A DNA stretch of 64,000 nucleotides from Kribbella flavida DSM 17836 (GTDB taxonomy: Bacteria > Actinomycetota > Actinomycetes > Propionibacteriales > Kribbellaceae), in NCBI RefSeq assembly GCF_000024345.1, contig NC_013729.1, positions 7,316,001-7,380,000 of the forward strand. Reading direction: 5' to 3'. Numbering within the stretch: position 1 is the first letter of the stretch; each line of letters begins with the position of its first letter. Below are positions 1 through 8,113 of the stretch, one piece after another. A program made the position numbers and the translations under genes. The notes under the pieces were generated by a model that did not search any database, had not been told where the DNA came from, and was given only the letters and a program-made list of their open reading frames with translations.

Positions 1-632
1 CGTCCAGCTGCACACTCCCCGCGGACGCTACCCACCGCGTCAGCTCAGTCAGCTCCGAAGCCCGCACCAGCACCGCCCCCGGCGTACCGCTGAACGCCTG
101 CGGATGCAGCTTGCGGACGGCCAGCCGGTACCGGTCAGTCGCAACCAGCGTCACCTCGTCCTCCGCCAGCTCGATCCGCACACACGCGAGCACCGGCAAC
201 TCGTCCCCCTCCGCCGCCGACGGCGTCACCTGACGGATCGCACTCGCCAGCTCAGGCCCACCCAGCGTCACCCCACGCTCTCGAACCGCAGCAGCCGGAA
301 CGCCGAGCGTGCCGAGGATCCGCGCTGCCGCCTGCCGGGTCGCCGCCGCCTTCTGCTCGACCGTCCGCAGATGCGTCTCCACCACCGACGCCGCCAGCGC
401 CGGCTCCCCGTCGAGCACCCGGCGCACCTCCGGCAGGGGCAGGTCGATCGCCCGCAGGTCCCGCAGCAACCGGGCCCGCGGCTCCTGCTCGGGCGCGTAG
501 TACCGGTAGCCGTTGCTCTCGTCGACCACCGCCGGGCGCAGCACGTCGCAGTCGTCGTAGAACCGCAGCGCGCTGGGCGTCAGCCCCACCCGCCGCGCGA
601 AGGCGCTGATGTTCACCAGGTCGTCCACCACA
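1..632 (-). CDS. MerR-family regulator fused to a DNA polymerase III beta-clamp-like domain (partial)
   Basis: Only the first 210 codons are inside the window; the 3' end lies beyond the left edge. Residues 5-75 form a MerR DNA-binding domain (ISAFARRVGLTPSALRFYD, then a GYRYY wing motif), followed by a helical stretch to about residue 110. From about residue 123 the sequence changes to a DnaN-like fold, with LVATDRYRLAVRKL (162-175) matching the conserved core of bacterial sliding clamps. MerR proteins normally carry a ligand-binding or dimerisation tail; here a clamp-like domain takes that place. It lies divergently from the small P-loop gene at 706. A tandem GTG GTG start at 632/629 is chosen; GTG at 617 is an alternative. 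The DNA-binding role is secure by family, while what the clamp part binds is unknown. Confidence 0.8.
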
Positions 633-705
633 GCCCCGATCCTCGGCCTTCGAGCGACTCGAAGGTCAACGCGCGCGTACCGGCGCCGATGGTGAGAATA
701 GGGGC

Positions 706-1179
706 GTGTCGAGGTTGTTCGTGGTCACCGGAGCGCCCGGCGCGGGCAAGTCCACCGTGGTGCCCGAGCTGCTCCGGCTGAGCGCCGGCGGGCTCGTGGT
801 GATGGACATGGACGAGCTGCTCGACGACGAGGGCAGCCTGCTCGGCATCACGATCGCCGATCAGAGCGGCGCTCCGCACTGGCCGGCGTACAACCTGGTC
901 TGGCGGCGCATCACCGAGCTCGTCCGCCGCTCCGGCATCCCCGTGCTCTTGCTCTCCCCGCTGAGCCCGAGCCAGCTGCCCGAGGGCCGCTGGCTGCACC
1001 TCGACTGCCCGGACGCCGTACGCCGGGAGCGACTCGCCGCCCGCGGCTGGGACGCCGCCGCCATCGACGCCGCGATCCACGACGCGGCCGAGACCCGCAA
1101 ACTCGTGCCCCGCTCGGTCCCCGGCGACGGCACCCCCGAGGAAGCCGCCGAGCAGATCCTCGCCTGGGTCCAGGAGTAG
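706..1179 (+). CDS. Small P-loop NTPase / kinase-like protein
   Basis: This 157-residue protein opens with a textbook Walker A loop, GAPGAGKST at residues 8-16, and has an acidic MDMDEL strand around residue 29. It resembles the small AAA_33/shikimate-kinase-like nucleotide-binding proteins often annotated as nucleoside or antibiotic kinases. The substrate cannot be read from the sequence. No membrane segment or signal peptide is present, so it should be cytosolic. The GTG start is supported by a -10-like GAGAAT at 694-699, six bases upstream, the spacing expected of a leaderless transcript. It is divergent from the MerR-clamp gene, whose product could control both promoters in the 73-base gap. 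It converges on anmK with a 28-base gap. Confidence 0.75.
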   Translation: MSRLFVVTGAPGAGKSTVVPELLRLSAGGLVVMDMDELLDDEGSLLGITIADQSGAPHWPAYNLVWRRITELVRRSGIPVLLLSPLSPSQLPEGRWLHLDCPDAVRRERLAARGWDAAAIDAAIHDAAETRKLVPRSVPGDGTPEEAAEQILAWVQE

Positions 1180-1207
1180 CGGCCGGCCATGACCGGGCTG
1201 CGGCGAG

Positions 1208-2371
1208 TCACTCGATCCGGAGCGAGGCAGGCGCTTTCGGTGCCGAGCCGATCGGCAACGGTCCGTTGCCCGGGGTGATCGAGCCGAGGACCGACGCGTG
1301 CCGGGCGCCGGTGCAGGTCGGCACGGTCGCGGGCAGGCCGTTCAGCGTGAGGAAGCCCAGGACGACGAACGCGTACGCCTCCTTCGCGACCGACGGCAGA
1401 CCGAGATCGTCGGTACTGCGCACCGGTACGCCGTCCAGCTCGTCGGCCAGGCGGTGCATCAGGGCCGGGTTGCGGATCCCGCCGCCGGCCGCGAGCACCT
1501 CGGTGCCGCCGTACGCCTTGACCGCGTCGGCGACGGTTCGCGCGGTCAGCGCCGTCACGGTGGCGACCACGTCGTCCGGCGCGATCTCGGGCAGGCCGGT
1601 CATCCGCTCCGCCAGGTAGCCGAGGTGGAACAGTTCCTTGCCCGTGCTCTTCGGCGCCGGCCGCGCGTAGTACGGCTCGGCCAGCAGCCGCTCGAACAGT
1701 CCGGGGTGCACGGACCCGCGTCCGGCCATCATGCCGTCGGCGTCGAACGTCAGCTGTCCCGCGGTCAGCTCGCCGACCACCGCGTCGATCAGCGCGTTCG
1801 CCGGTCCGGTGTCGAAGGCGACCGGATCGCCGTCCGGCGGCACGACGGTGATGTTCGCGATGCCGCCGAGGTTCAGCGCGACCGGCGAACCGGCCCGCCC
1901 GCGCAACCACAGCACGTCGAACAGGCTCACCAGCGGAGCACCCTGGCCACCCGAGGCGACGTCCCGCGACCGCAGGTCCGACACGACGGCCGTCCCGGTC
2001 GCCTCCGCGATCCAGGCCGGCTGCCCGAGCTGCAGCGTGCCGCGGACCGCGCTCTCGTCGACCCAGTGGAAGACGGTCTGGCCGTGCGACACGATCAGGT
2101 CCGCGTGGCCGCCGCACAACTGCTCGACCGCCTGCTCCGCGACCGCCGCGAAGGCCTGGCCGATGCCGGTGTCCAGCCGGGTCACCGCCGCCAGCGAAGT
2201 ACTTGCCGGGGGCAACGCCGCGACCAGCTCGGCGCGCAACTCGTCGGAGTACGGGCGGCTCAGCAGGCCGAGCGGTTGCAGGACCAGCTCGTCGCCGTCC
2301 AGCCGCAGGTCCGCCGCGGCCGCGTCGATCGCGTCGTACGACGTGCCGGACATCAGGCCGATGACCCGCAT
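1208..2371 (-). CDS. anmK: Anhydro-N-acetylmuramic acid kinase
   Basis: AnmK phosphorylates and opens 1,6-anhydro-MurNAc to MurNAc-6-phosphate, returning peptidoglycan turnover products to metabolism in the cytosol. The 387-residue length is normal for the family. Diagnostic motifs are GLMSGTSYDAIDAA at the N terminus (phosphate-binding loop), VSHGQTVFHW near residue 95, NLGGIANIT near 170 and FDTGPANALID near 185. The ATG lies one base after the TGA of the upstream transporter gene, so the two are almost certainly co-transcribed and translationally coupled. The pairing suggests the transporter may carry a sugar-acid or related compound, but that link is inference. Confidence 0.93.
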   Translation of the reverse strand: MRVIGLMSGTSYDAIDAAAADLRLDGDELVLQPLGLLSRPYSDELRAELVAALPPASTSLAAVTRLDTGIGQAFAAVAEQAVEQLCGGHADLIVSHGQTVFHWVDESAVRGTLQLGQPAWIAEATGTAVVSDLRSRDVASGGQGAPLVSLFDVLWLRGRAGSPVALNLGGIANITVVPPDGDPVAFDTGPANALIDAVVGELTAGQLTFDADGMMAGRGSVHPGLFERLLAEPYYARPAPKSTGKELFHLGYLAERMTGLPEIAPDDVVATVTALTARTVADAVKAYGGTEVLAAGGGIRNPALMHRLADELDGVPVRSTDDLGLPSVAKEAYAFVVLGFLTLNGLPATVPTCTGARHASVLGSITPGNGPLPIGSAPKAPASLRIE

Positions 2372-2372
2372 C

Positions 2373-3674
2373 TCAGTCCCTCAGCTCTCGCCGGTGGTCG
2401 TCGCCGCGCAAGGTCAGCAGCGCGACCACGCTGACCGCGCAGGTGATCACGACGTACCAGGCCGGGATGTCGACGTTCTTGGTCCGCTTGATCAGCTCGG
2501 TGATGATCAGCCCCGCGCAGCCGGAGAAGACCGCGTTGGACAGCGAGTACGCCAGCCCGAGCCCGGTGTAGCGCGCCCGGGTCGGGAACATCTCGGCCAG
2601 CATCGCGGGCCCCGGCCCGGCCATCAGGCCGACCACCAGGCCGGCGACGAACACCGCGACCCCCTTCAGCGCGGTCGAGCTCTCCTTGTCCTGCAGCAGG
2701 TTCATCAGCGGGAAGGCCAGCACGACGACCAGCGCGGCCCCGGTGACCATCACCGGCCGGCGGCCGACCCGGTCGCTGATCCAGCCCGCCGGCATGATCG
2801 AGACGGCGAAGCCGAGGTTCGCCAGCACGGTCGCGACCAGCGCCTGCTGGAACGTCGCGTTCAGCGTGGCCTGCAGGTACGACGGCATCACCACCAGGAA
2901 GGTGTACCCGGCGGCGGACCAGCCCATCAGCCGGCCGATGCCGAGCGCGATCGCCTTGGCCACCTCGCCCCGGTCGGCCGGAACCCGCTCACCGCCCTGC
3001 TGGACCCGGGCGAAGTTCGGCGTCTCGTCCAGCCGGAGCCGCAGGAACAGCGCGACCAGGCCGAGCGGCAGCGCGAGCAGGAACGGCACCCGCCAGCCCC
3101 AGTCGTGCAGCGCCTCGGTGCTCAGCACGGTCGCCAGGATCGCGGCCAGCCCGGCGCCGGCCAGCAGCCCGAGCGCGACGGTCAGCGACTGCCAGGCGCC
3201 GTACAGGCCGCGCTTCGTCCGCGGCGCGAACTCGGTCATGATCGCCACCGCGCCGCCGAACTCGCCGCCCGCGGACAGCCCCTGCAGCGCGCGGACCAGG
3301 GTCAGCAGCCACGGCGCCGCCGCACCGACGGTCGCGTACGTCGGCAGCAGTCCGATCAGCGTGGTCGAGAACGTCATCAGCAGCAGGACCAGGATCAGCG
3401 TCGGCCGCCGCCCGATCCGGTCACCGATCCGGCCGAAGACCGCGGCGCCGATCGGCCGGAAGAAGAACGCCAGCGCGAACGAGGCGTAGGTCTTGATCAG
3501 GCTCTCGGCGTCGCTGGTCGAGGTGCTGCTGAAGAAGTTCGCCGCGATCACCGTGGCGAAGAAGCCGTAGGCGCCGAACTCGTACCACTCGACGAAGTTG
3601 CCGACCGTGCCGGCCACCAGCGACCGGCGGTGCCGCCGGGCGTCGATCGTCGGCGTCGCTGCTGAGCTGCTCAT
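2373..3674 (-). CDS. MFS transporter, metabolite:H+ symporter (MHS) type
   Basis: A 433-residue twelve-helix major facilitator protein. The opening GNFVEWYEFGAYGFFA is typical of the MHS subgroup (KgtP, ProP, ShiA and citrate transporters), and the loop GDRIGRRP between helices 2 and 3 is the MFS signature. A second copy of the loop motif, DRVGRRP, follows the central loop. MHS proteins import organic acids, osmolytes or sugar acids with protons; the substrate here is not deducible. The ATG is preceded by GGGAGAGG. It is the first gene of a two-gene unit with anmK. A short inverted repeat, GACCA-N3-TGGTC, sits upstream at 3727-3739. Confidence 0.85.
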   Translation of the reverse strand: MSSSAATPTIDARRHRRSLVAGTVGNFVEWYEFGAYGFFATVIAANFFSSTSTSDAESLIKTYASFALAFFFRPIGAAVFGRIGDRIGRRPTLILVLLLMTFSTTLIGLLPTYATVGAAAPWLLTLVRALQGLSAGGEFGGAVAIMTEFAPRTKRGLYGAWQSLTVALGLLAGAGLAAILATVLSTEALHDWGWRVPFLLALPLGLVALFLRLRLDETPNFARVQQGGERVPADRGEVAKAIALGIGRLMGWSAAGYTFLVVMPSYLQATLNATFQQALVATVLANLGFAVSIMPAGWISDRVGRRPVMVTGAALVVVLAFPLMNLLQDKESSTALKGVAVFVAGLVVGLMAGPGPAMLAEMFPTRARYTGLGLAYSLSNAVFSGCAGLIITELIKRTKNVDIPAWYVVITCAVSVVALLTLRGDDHRRELRD

Positions 3675-3726
3675 CGGGTCCTCTCCCGCTCGCCTCGGCC
3701 CCCGGTAACTTTCCTCCCTTGATGGG

Positions 3727-3739
3727 GACCATCTTGGTC
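3727..3739. promoter_or_regulatory. Candidate operator upstream of the MHS transporter
   Basis: GACCA and TGGTC are separated by three bases, 53 bases upstream of the transporter ATG. Symmetric 13-bp sites of this kind are typical of GntR or other dimeric regulators. No cognate regulator is adjacent, so this is only a positional suggestion. Confidence 0.25.
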
Positions 3740-3831
3740 TACAACTTCCGTCACCGCGAGTCAGAGCCTGCAGCGGCCGGTGACGCCGGCCCGATCCAGC
3801 CGGCCGCCGCGCAGTTCACAGCAATGTCGCT

Positions 3832-3877
3832 TTGCGGTCGTTACCGGCGGGTATATACTCAAGTTACTCGTGAGTAA
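3832..3877 (+). promoter_or_regulatory. Promoter with overlapping palindromic operator for the fadE5-like gene
   Basis: A sigma70-type promoter is visible: -35 TTGCGG at 3832-3837, a 16-base spacer and -10 TATACT at 3854-3859. The palindrome TTACTC-GT-GAGTAA at 3864-3877 lies exactly where transcription should begin, the classic position for repression. A TetR-type fatty-acid regulator is the natural expectation for this target, but none is adjacent to the gene, so the regulator is inferred and encoded elsewhere. Confidence 0.65.
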
Positions 3878-3904
3878 AGTCAGCGAACAGGCAGGGGCAG
3901 CCAC

Positions 3905-5764
3905 GTGAGCCACTACAAGTCGAATCTGCGGGACATCGAGTTCAACCTGCTCGAGGTGCTCGGGCGTGACCAGGTGCTCGGACAGGGTCCGTACGCCGAC
4001 ATGGACGTCGACACCGCCCGGGAAGTGCTGTCCGAGATCGACCGGCTGGCCAAGAACGAGCTCGCCGCGTCGTTCGTCGACGCCGACCGCTTTCCGCCGG
4101 TGTACGACCCGCAGACGCAGGAAGTGCGGATGCCGGAGTCGTTCAAGAAGAGCTACCAGGCCTACATGGACGCCGAGTGGTTCAAGCTCGAGCTGCCGCC
4201 GGAGCTGGGCGGCCAGCCGACGCCGCCCTCGCTGCGCTGGGCCGCGGCCGAGATGGTGCTGGGCGCGAACCCGGCCGTGCACATCTACGCCGCCGGACCG
4301 AACTTCGCGCACGTGCTGTGGCGCAACGGCACCGAGCGGGACAAGGTGATCGCCCGGCACATGATCGAGCGGGGCTGGGGCGCCACGATGGTGCTGACCG
4401 AGCCGGACGCCGGGTCCGACGTGGGCGCGGGCCGGACCAAGGCGACGCTGCAGGACGACGGCAGCTGGCACATCGAGGGCGTCAAGCGCTTCATCACCTC
4501 GGGCGAGCACGACATGACCGAGAACATCGTGCACCTGGTGCTGGCCCGCCCGCAGGGCATCGAGGGCGTCGGCGGACCGGGCACGAAGGGGCTCAGCCTG
4601 TTCATCGTGCCGAAGTACGACTTCGACCTGGAGACCGGCGAGCTGACCGGTGAGCGCAACGGCGCCTACGTGACGAACGTCGAGAAGAAGATGGGCATCA
4701 AGGTGTCCACCACCTGCGAGATCACCTTCGGCGAGAACGCCCCGGCCAAAGGCTACCTGCTCGGCGAGGTGCACGACGGCATCGCGCAGATGTTCCAGGT
4801 GATCGAGTACGCCCGGATGATGGTCGGCACCAAGGCGATCGCCACCCTGTCCACCGGCTACCTGAACGCGCTCGAGTACGCCAAGCAGCGGGTCCAGGGC
4901 GCCGACCTGACCAATGCCGCGAAGACCGCGCCGCGGGTGACCATCACCCACCACCCGGACGTGCGCCGGTCGCTGATGACGCAGAAGTCGTACTCCGAGG
5001 CGCTGCGCGCGCTGGTCCTGTTCACCGCGACGTACCAGGACCGGGCCGAGCAGGCGCGGTACGCGGGCGAGCACGACGACGAGGCCGAGCGGGTCAACGA
5101 CCTGCTGCTGCCGCTGGTCAAGGGCTACGGCTCGGAGAAGTCGTGGACGCTGCTCGGCACCGAGTCGCTGCAGACCTTCGGCGGGTCCGGGTTCCTGCAG
5201 GACTACCCGATCGAGCAGTACGTCCGGGACGCCAAGATCGACACCCTGTACGAGGGCACCACGGCGATCCAGGGCCAGGACCTGTTCTTCCGCAAGATCA
5301 TCAAGGACCAGGGCAAGGCGCTCGGCCACCTGGCCGAGCAGATCCAGGGCTTCGCCGCCTCCGAGGCCGGCAACGGCCGGCTGAAGCAGGAGCGCGGGCT
5401 GCTCGCCCAGGGCCTGGAGGACACCCAGAAGCTGCTCGGCGTGATGGGCCAGGCGCTGATGGCCAGCAACCCGCAGGCCGAGAACGGCGACCCGCGCAAC
5501 GTCTACAAGGTCGGGCTGAACACCTCCCGGCTGCTCTACGTGCTCGGCGACGTGGTCTGCTCCTGGCTGCTGCTGCGGCAGGCCGAGGTCGCGCTGGACA
5601 AGCTCGGCGGCGAGCTGTCGCCGGCCGACCAGGACTTCTACACCGGCAAGGTGGCCGCGGCCCAGTGGTTCGTCCGCTCGACGATGCCGACCGTGCGCGC
5701 GGAGCGGATCAAGGCCGAGATGACCGACCTCGACGTGATGGACCTGCCCGAGTCCGCGTTCTGA
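3905..5764 (+). CDS. Acyl-CoA dehydrogenase, FadE5-like long form
   Basis: This 619-residue flavoenzyme should oxidise acyl-CoA to trans-2-enoyl-CoA in beta-oxidation. The start MSHYKSNLRD and the overall length match the mycobacterial FadE5 group, which is about 200 residues longer than ordinary acyl-CoA dehydrogenases because of an added C-terminal helical domain. The MVLTEPDAGSDVG segment (about residues 163-175) is the conserved FAD-proximal signature; LQTFGGSGFLQDYPIEQYVRDAKI (in two parts, about 423-446) is the C-terminal domain signature; YEGTTAIQGQD follows. The GTG start has AGGGG at 3893-3897. The gene stands alone, behind a clear promoter/operator and before a strong terminator. 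Substrate range is not readable from sequence. Confidence 0.9.
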   Translation: MSHYKSNLRDIEFNLLEVLGRDQVLGQGPYADMDVDTAREVLSEIDRLAKNELAASFVDADRFPPVYDPQTQEVRMPESFKKSYQAYMDAEWFKLELPPELGGQPTPPSLRWAAAEMVLGANPAVHIYAAGPNFAHVLWRNGTERDKVIARHMIERGWGATMVLTEPDAGSDVGAGRTKATLQDDGSWHIEGVKRFITSGEHDMTENIVHLVLARPQGIEGVGGPGTKGLSLFIVPKYDFDLETGELTGERNGAYVTNVEKKMGIKVSTTCEITFGENAPAKGYLLGEVHDGIAQMFQVIEYARMMVGTKAIATLSTGYLNALEYAKQRVQGADLTNAAKTAPRVTITHHPDVRRSLMTQKSYSEALRALVLFTATYQDRAEQARYAGEHDDEAERVNDLLLPLVKGYGSEKSWTLLGTESLQTFGGSGFLQDYPIEQYVRDAKIDTLYEGTTAIQGQDLFFRKIIKDQGKALGHLAEQIQGFAASEAGNGRLKQERGLLAQGLEDTQKLLGVMGQALMASNPQAENGDPRNVYKVGLNTSRLLYVLGDVVCSWLLLRQAEVALDKLGGELSPADQDFYTGKVAAAQWFVRSTMPTVRAERIKAEMTDLDVMDLPESAF

Positions 5765-5776
5765 CCCCCCGAAGCC

Positions 5777-5816
5777 GGCGCCCTCCGCAGGTGTACCCCT
5801 CTCTGCGGAGGGCGCC
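5777..5816 (+). terminator. Hairpin terminator of the fadE5-like gene
   Basis: A perfect 14-bp inverted repeat (5777-5790 with 5803-5816, arm GGCGCCCTCCGCAG) encloses a 12-base loop, beginning 12 bases after the stop codon. There is no clear T-run, as is common in high-GC actinobacteria. Confidence 0.75.
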
Positions 5817-6053
5817 GTTCCACCTCGCGGTGCACGCCGCCGCCGGCAGCCGGCTGATCTGCCCCGGGATGCCCCGGGATCTGGCCTGGTGGCGAGCTGC
5901 TGCCTGCGGCAACGTTTCGCCCGGCGCAGTGCACGTCCCTGACCCGGTCTCCCCTGTCCGAGCCAGGGGCGTGCGCTGTCCGCCCCGGAACCGCCGGTGA
6001 CTCTGCCGCGTCAGTGAGGCGTGCATGCCATCGGCCGTCGTACGCTGTCCGCG

Positions 6054-7379
6054 ATGTCCGCCCGTTCCCGCTGCCTCGCCGCGCTGCTGCTCGCGCTGCT
6101 CGCCGTCGTTCCCGCCGGCCCGGCGCACGCCGTCACCCCGGAGCTTCCGGACCAGATCGCCGCCGCCTGGCGCCAGGACCCGATCTACGTCGAGCCCGCG
6201 ATGCGTCCGGCGTTCCCGCGGTCCGAGCTGGACCGGATCCGCGCCGCCTCGGCGGCCGCCGGGTTCGGGGTGTACGTCGCGATCCTGCCGCGGGACGGCT
6301 TCGACCGGGAGCGGTACGCGGAGTTCCCCACGCTGCTGCAGGGCCGGGTCGGGCAGCCCGGCCTGTACCTGGTCTGGACCGTCTCGGACGAGTACTGGTC
6401 CGGCGACGAACTGCTGGTCCGGGCCGGCGGTCTGAAGGGTCGGTCGCTGACCCGCGTGCAGGTGGACGACGAGCAGGACAACAAGATCGTCACCGACCGC
6501 CCGGCGCCGAGGATCGTCCGCACCATCCAGCAGGCCGGTACGGCGTACGACGGCCGTCCGCTGCCGGACGTCCCGGCGAGCGATCTCAAGGAGTCGGCGC
6601 AGCGCGAGCGCTCCGGCCCGTCCGCGACGGACAAGGAGGACCGGGCCGCCTTCACCGGGATGGGCATCGGCGGCCTGGCCGGCTTCCTGCTCGTCCTGAT
6701 CCTGGTCCTGCGCAGCTGGAAGCACCGGCCGGCCCCCTCCAGGCGCCGCACGTCCGGCCGTTCCCGCGAGCTTCCCGCCCAGGCGGCTTCGTCGGCGGCC
6801 GAGGTCAAGCTGTCGACCGTCACGTCCCAGGCCGATCGCTGGATCCCCAAGGCCGGCCGCGCCCTGCGCGCGCTCGAGAAGCAGGTCCTGGCCGCCTCCC
6901 GGGCAGGCGACGACGCGGACGCCGCTCGCCGGGAGCGGACGCGGGCGAGGCTGGACCGGCGCGACGACGCCGGCGCCCGGCTGGAGGCGGCTCGCACCCT
7001 GCGCAAGGCCGAGCCGGACGACGTGCTCGCCGTGACCGGTGCCTTCGTGCTGGCACGGCAGGCATTCCAGGTCGCCGAGGGCAACGACCTGCTGCCGCCC
7101 TGCTTCTTCGACCCGACTCACCCGTCCGGCACGATGACGGCGGCCTGGGCGGACGACACCGAAGTACCGGCGTGCAAGACCTGCGCGCAGACCGTGAGCC
7201 GTGGCGAGACCCCGCTCGGGCTGCGGGTGGCGCCGGCGGGCGGACTGTTCGGCATCGACCGCACGCCGGTCCCGTACTGGACCCTCGACCCGGAGAACCC
7301 CATGGTCGCGACCGGCTTCGGCGCCCTCTCCGACGACCTGGCCGAACGGGTCGAGCGAATCTACGGCGGTGTCCGGTGA
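6054..7379 (+). CDS. Secreted-domain / single-TM protein with cytosolic Cys-His motif, cassette member 1
   Basis: I do not recognise a named function. The 441-residue product has a signal peptide (about 1-26), an exported domain, one transmembrane helix (about 202-222), a basic stop-transfer segment, then a helical charged region and a C-terminal C350-x5-H356-x17-C374-x2-C377 motif that looks metal-binding. The exported domain contains QDPIYVEP and PGLYLV, both repeated in the next two genes, and broadly resembles TPM-type domains. The ATG at 6054 is chosen over an in-frame upstream ATG because TACGCT ends seven bases before it, the leaderless arrangement. Its stop overlaps the next start by GTGA. 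The zinc idea is inference. Confidence 0.6.
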   Translation: MSARSRCLAALLLALLAVVPAGPAHAVTPELPDQIAAAWRQDPIYVEPAMRPAFPRSELDRIRAASAAAGFGVYVAILPRDGFDRERYAEFPTLLQGRVGQPGLYLVWTVSDEYWSGDELLVRAGGLKGRSLTRVQVDDEQDNKIVTDRPAPRIVRTIQQAGTAYDGRPLPDVPASDLKESAQRERSGPSATDKEDRAAFTGMGIGGLAGFLLVLILVLRSWKHRPAPSRRRTSGRSRELPAQAASSAAEVKLSTVTSQADRWIPKAGRALRALEKQVLAASRAGDDADAARRERTRARLDRRDDAGARLEAARTLRKAEPDDVLAVTGAFVLARQAFQVAEGNDLLPPCFFDPTHPSGTMTAAWADDTEVPACKTCAQTVSRGETPLGLRVAPAGGLFGIDRTPVPYWTLDPENPMVATGFGALSDDLAERVERIYGGVR

Positions 7380-8113
7380 CGACATCGATGCCGCGCCGGC
7401 TCCGCTCCGCGCCTTCGCCGCGCCGCCGGCCCCCGGGCCGCCTCACGCTCTTGGCGCTCGTCCTCGCGGCGATCGCTGCCGTCATGCCGGCGTCTTCGTG
7501 GGCCTCGGCCCCGTCGACCGCGGGCAGCGTGCCCACCGATTCCCGGGTGACCGCGGCCGTCGCGGCCTGGAAGCACGATCCGGTGTACTTCGACCCGCAG
7601 TACGCCGCGTCCGTCGCCGAGCACGTCACCGCATTGCGCGACCGGATCGCCCAGTCGCCGGTCCCGGTCTACCTGGCCGCGGTCCCGACCGGCGCCTGGT
7701 TCCCCGAGAAGGGCGACACCGAACTGCTGGCCGGCTGGATGGCGGCGGCGAACGGCAAGCCCGGCCTCTACGTGGTGATGTTCGGCACCGAGACGGTCGG
7801 CGTGGAACACCTCGTCCAGGCGTACAGTCCGGGCCGGGTGTACGCGGCGTCCCGCAAGTCCGTGGCCGACCGGCTCGCCGAGTTCCTGGACGCGGTCAAG
7901 GTGAGCGACCGGTACGACGCCAAGCCGGCCCGGACCCAACCCCTGCCGCCGCGGGACGCGACACCGCGCGAGCCGGAGCGCTTCACCGCCGGGCAAGCGA
8001 TCGCGAGCGGAATCGGTGGTGCGGTGCTCGGCCTGCTGGGCGGCGCGGTACTGGCCGGAATCGTACTGGGAGTGGCGGCGCTGGTCGCCCGACGAGGTGG
8101 AGGACGGCTGTGA
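7376..8113 (+). CDS. Exported TPM-like domain protein, cassette member 2 (short form)
   Basis: The 245-residue product has a long basic N terminus and a signal sequence or first membrane segment (about 22-46), an exported domain with HDPVYFDP and PGLYVVMF, and a glycine-rich C-terminal transmembrane helix ending in RRGGGRL. Compared with its two neighbours it lacks the cytosolic region and its Cys-His motif entirely. GTG at 7376 overlaps the previous stop; an ATG at 7388 is possible. Overlap on both sides indicates one transcript and probably one complex with its neighbours. Function unknown. Confidence 0.6.
   Translation: MTTSMPRRLRSAPSPRRRPPGRLTLLALVLAAIAAVMPASSWASAPSTAGSVPTDSRVTAAVAAWKHDPVYFDPQYAASVAEHVTALRDRIAQSPVPVYLAAVPTGAWFPEKGDTELLAGWMAAANGKPGLYVVMFGTETVGVEHLVQAYSPGRVYAASRKSVADRLAEFLDAVKVSDRYDAKPARTQPLPPRDATPREPERFTAGQAIASGIGGAVLGLLGGAVLAGIVLGVAALVARRGGGRL

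Noticed and set aside
3761..5329. Long minus-strand frame (522 codons) opposite the fadE5-like gene
   Set aside because: It is the antisense shadow of a clear acyl-CoA dehydrogenase; its predicted protein is low-complexity and matches no family.
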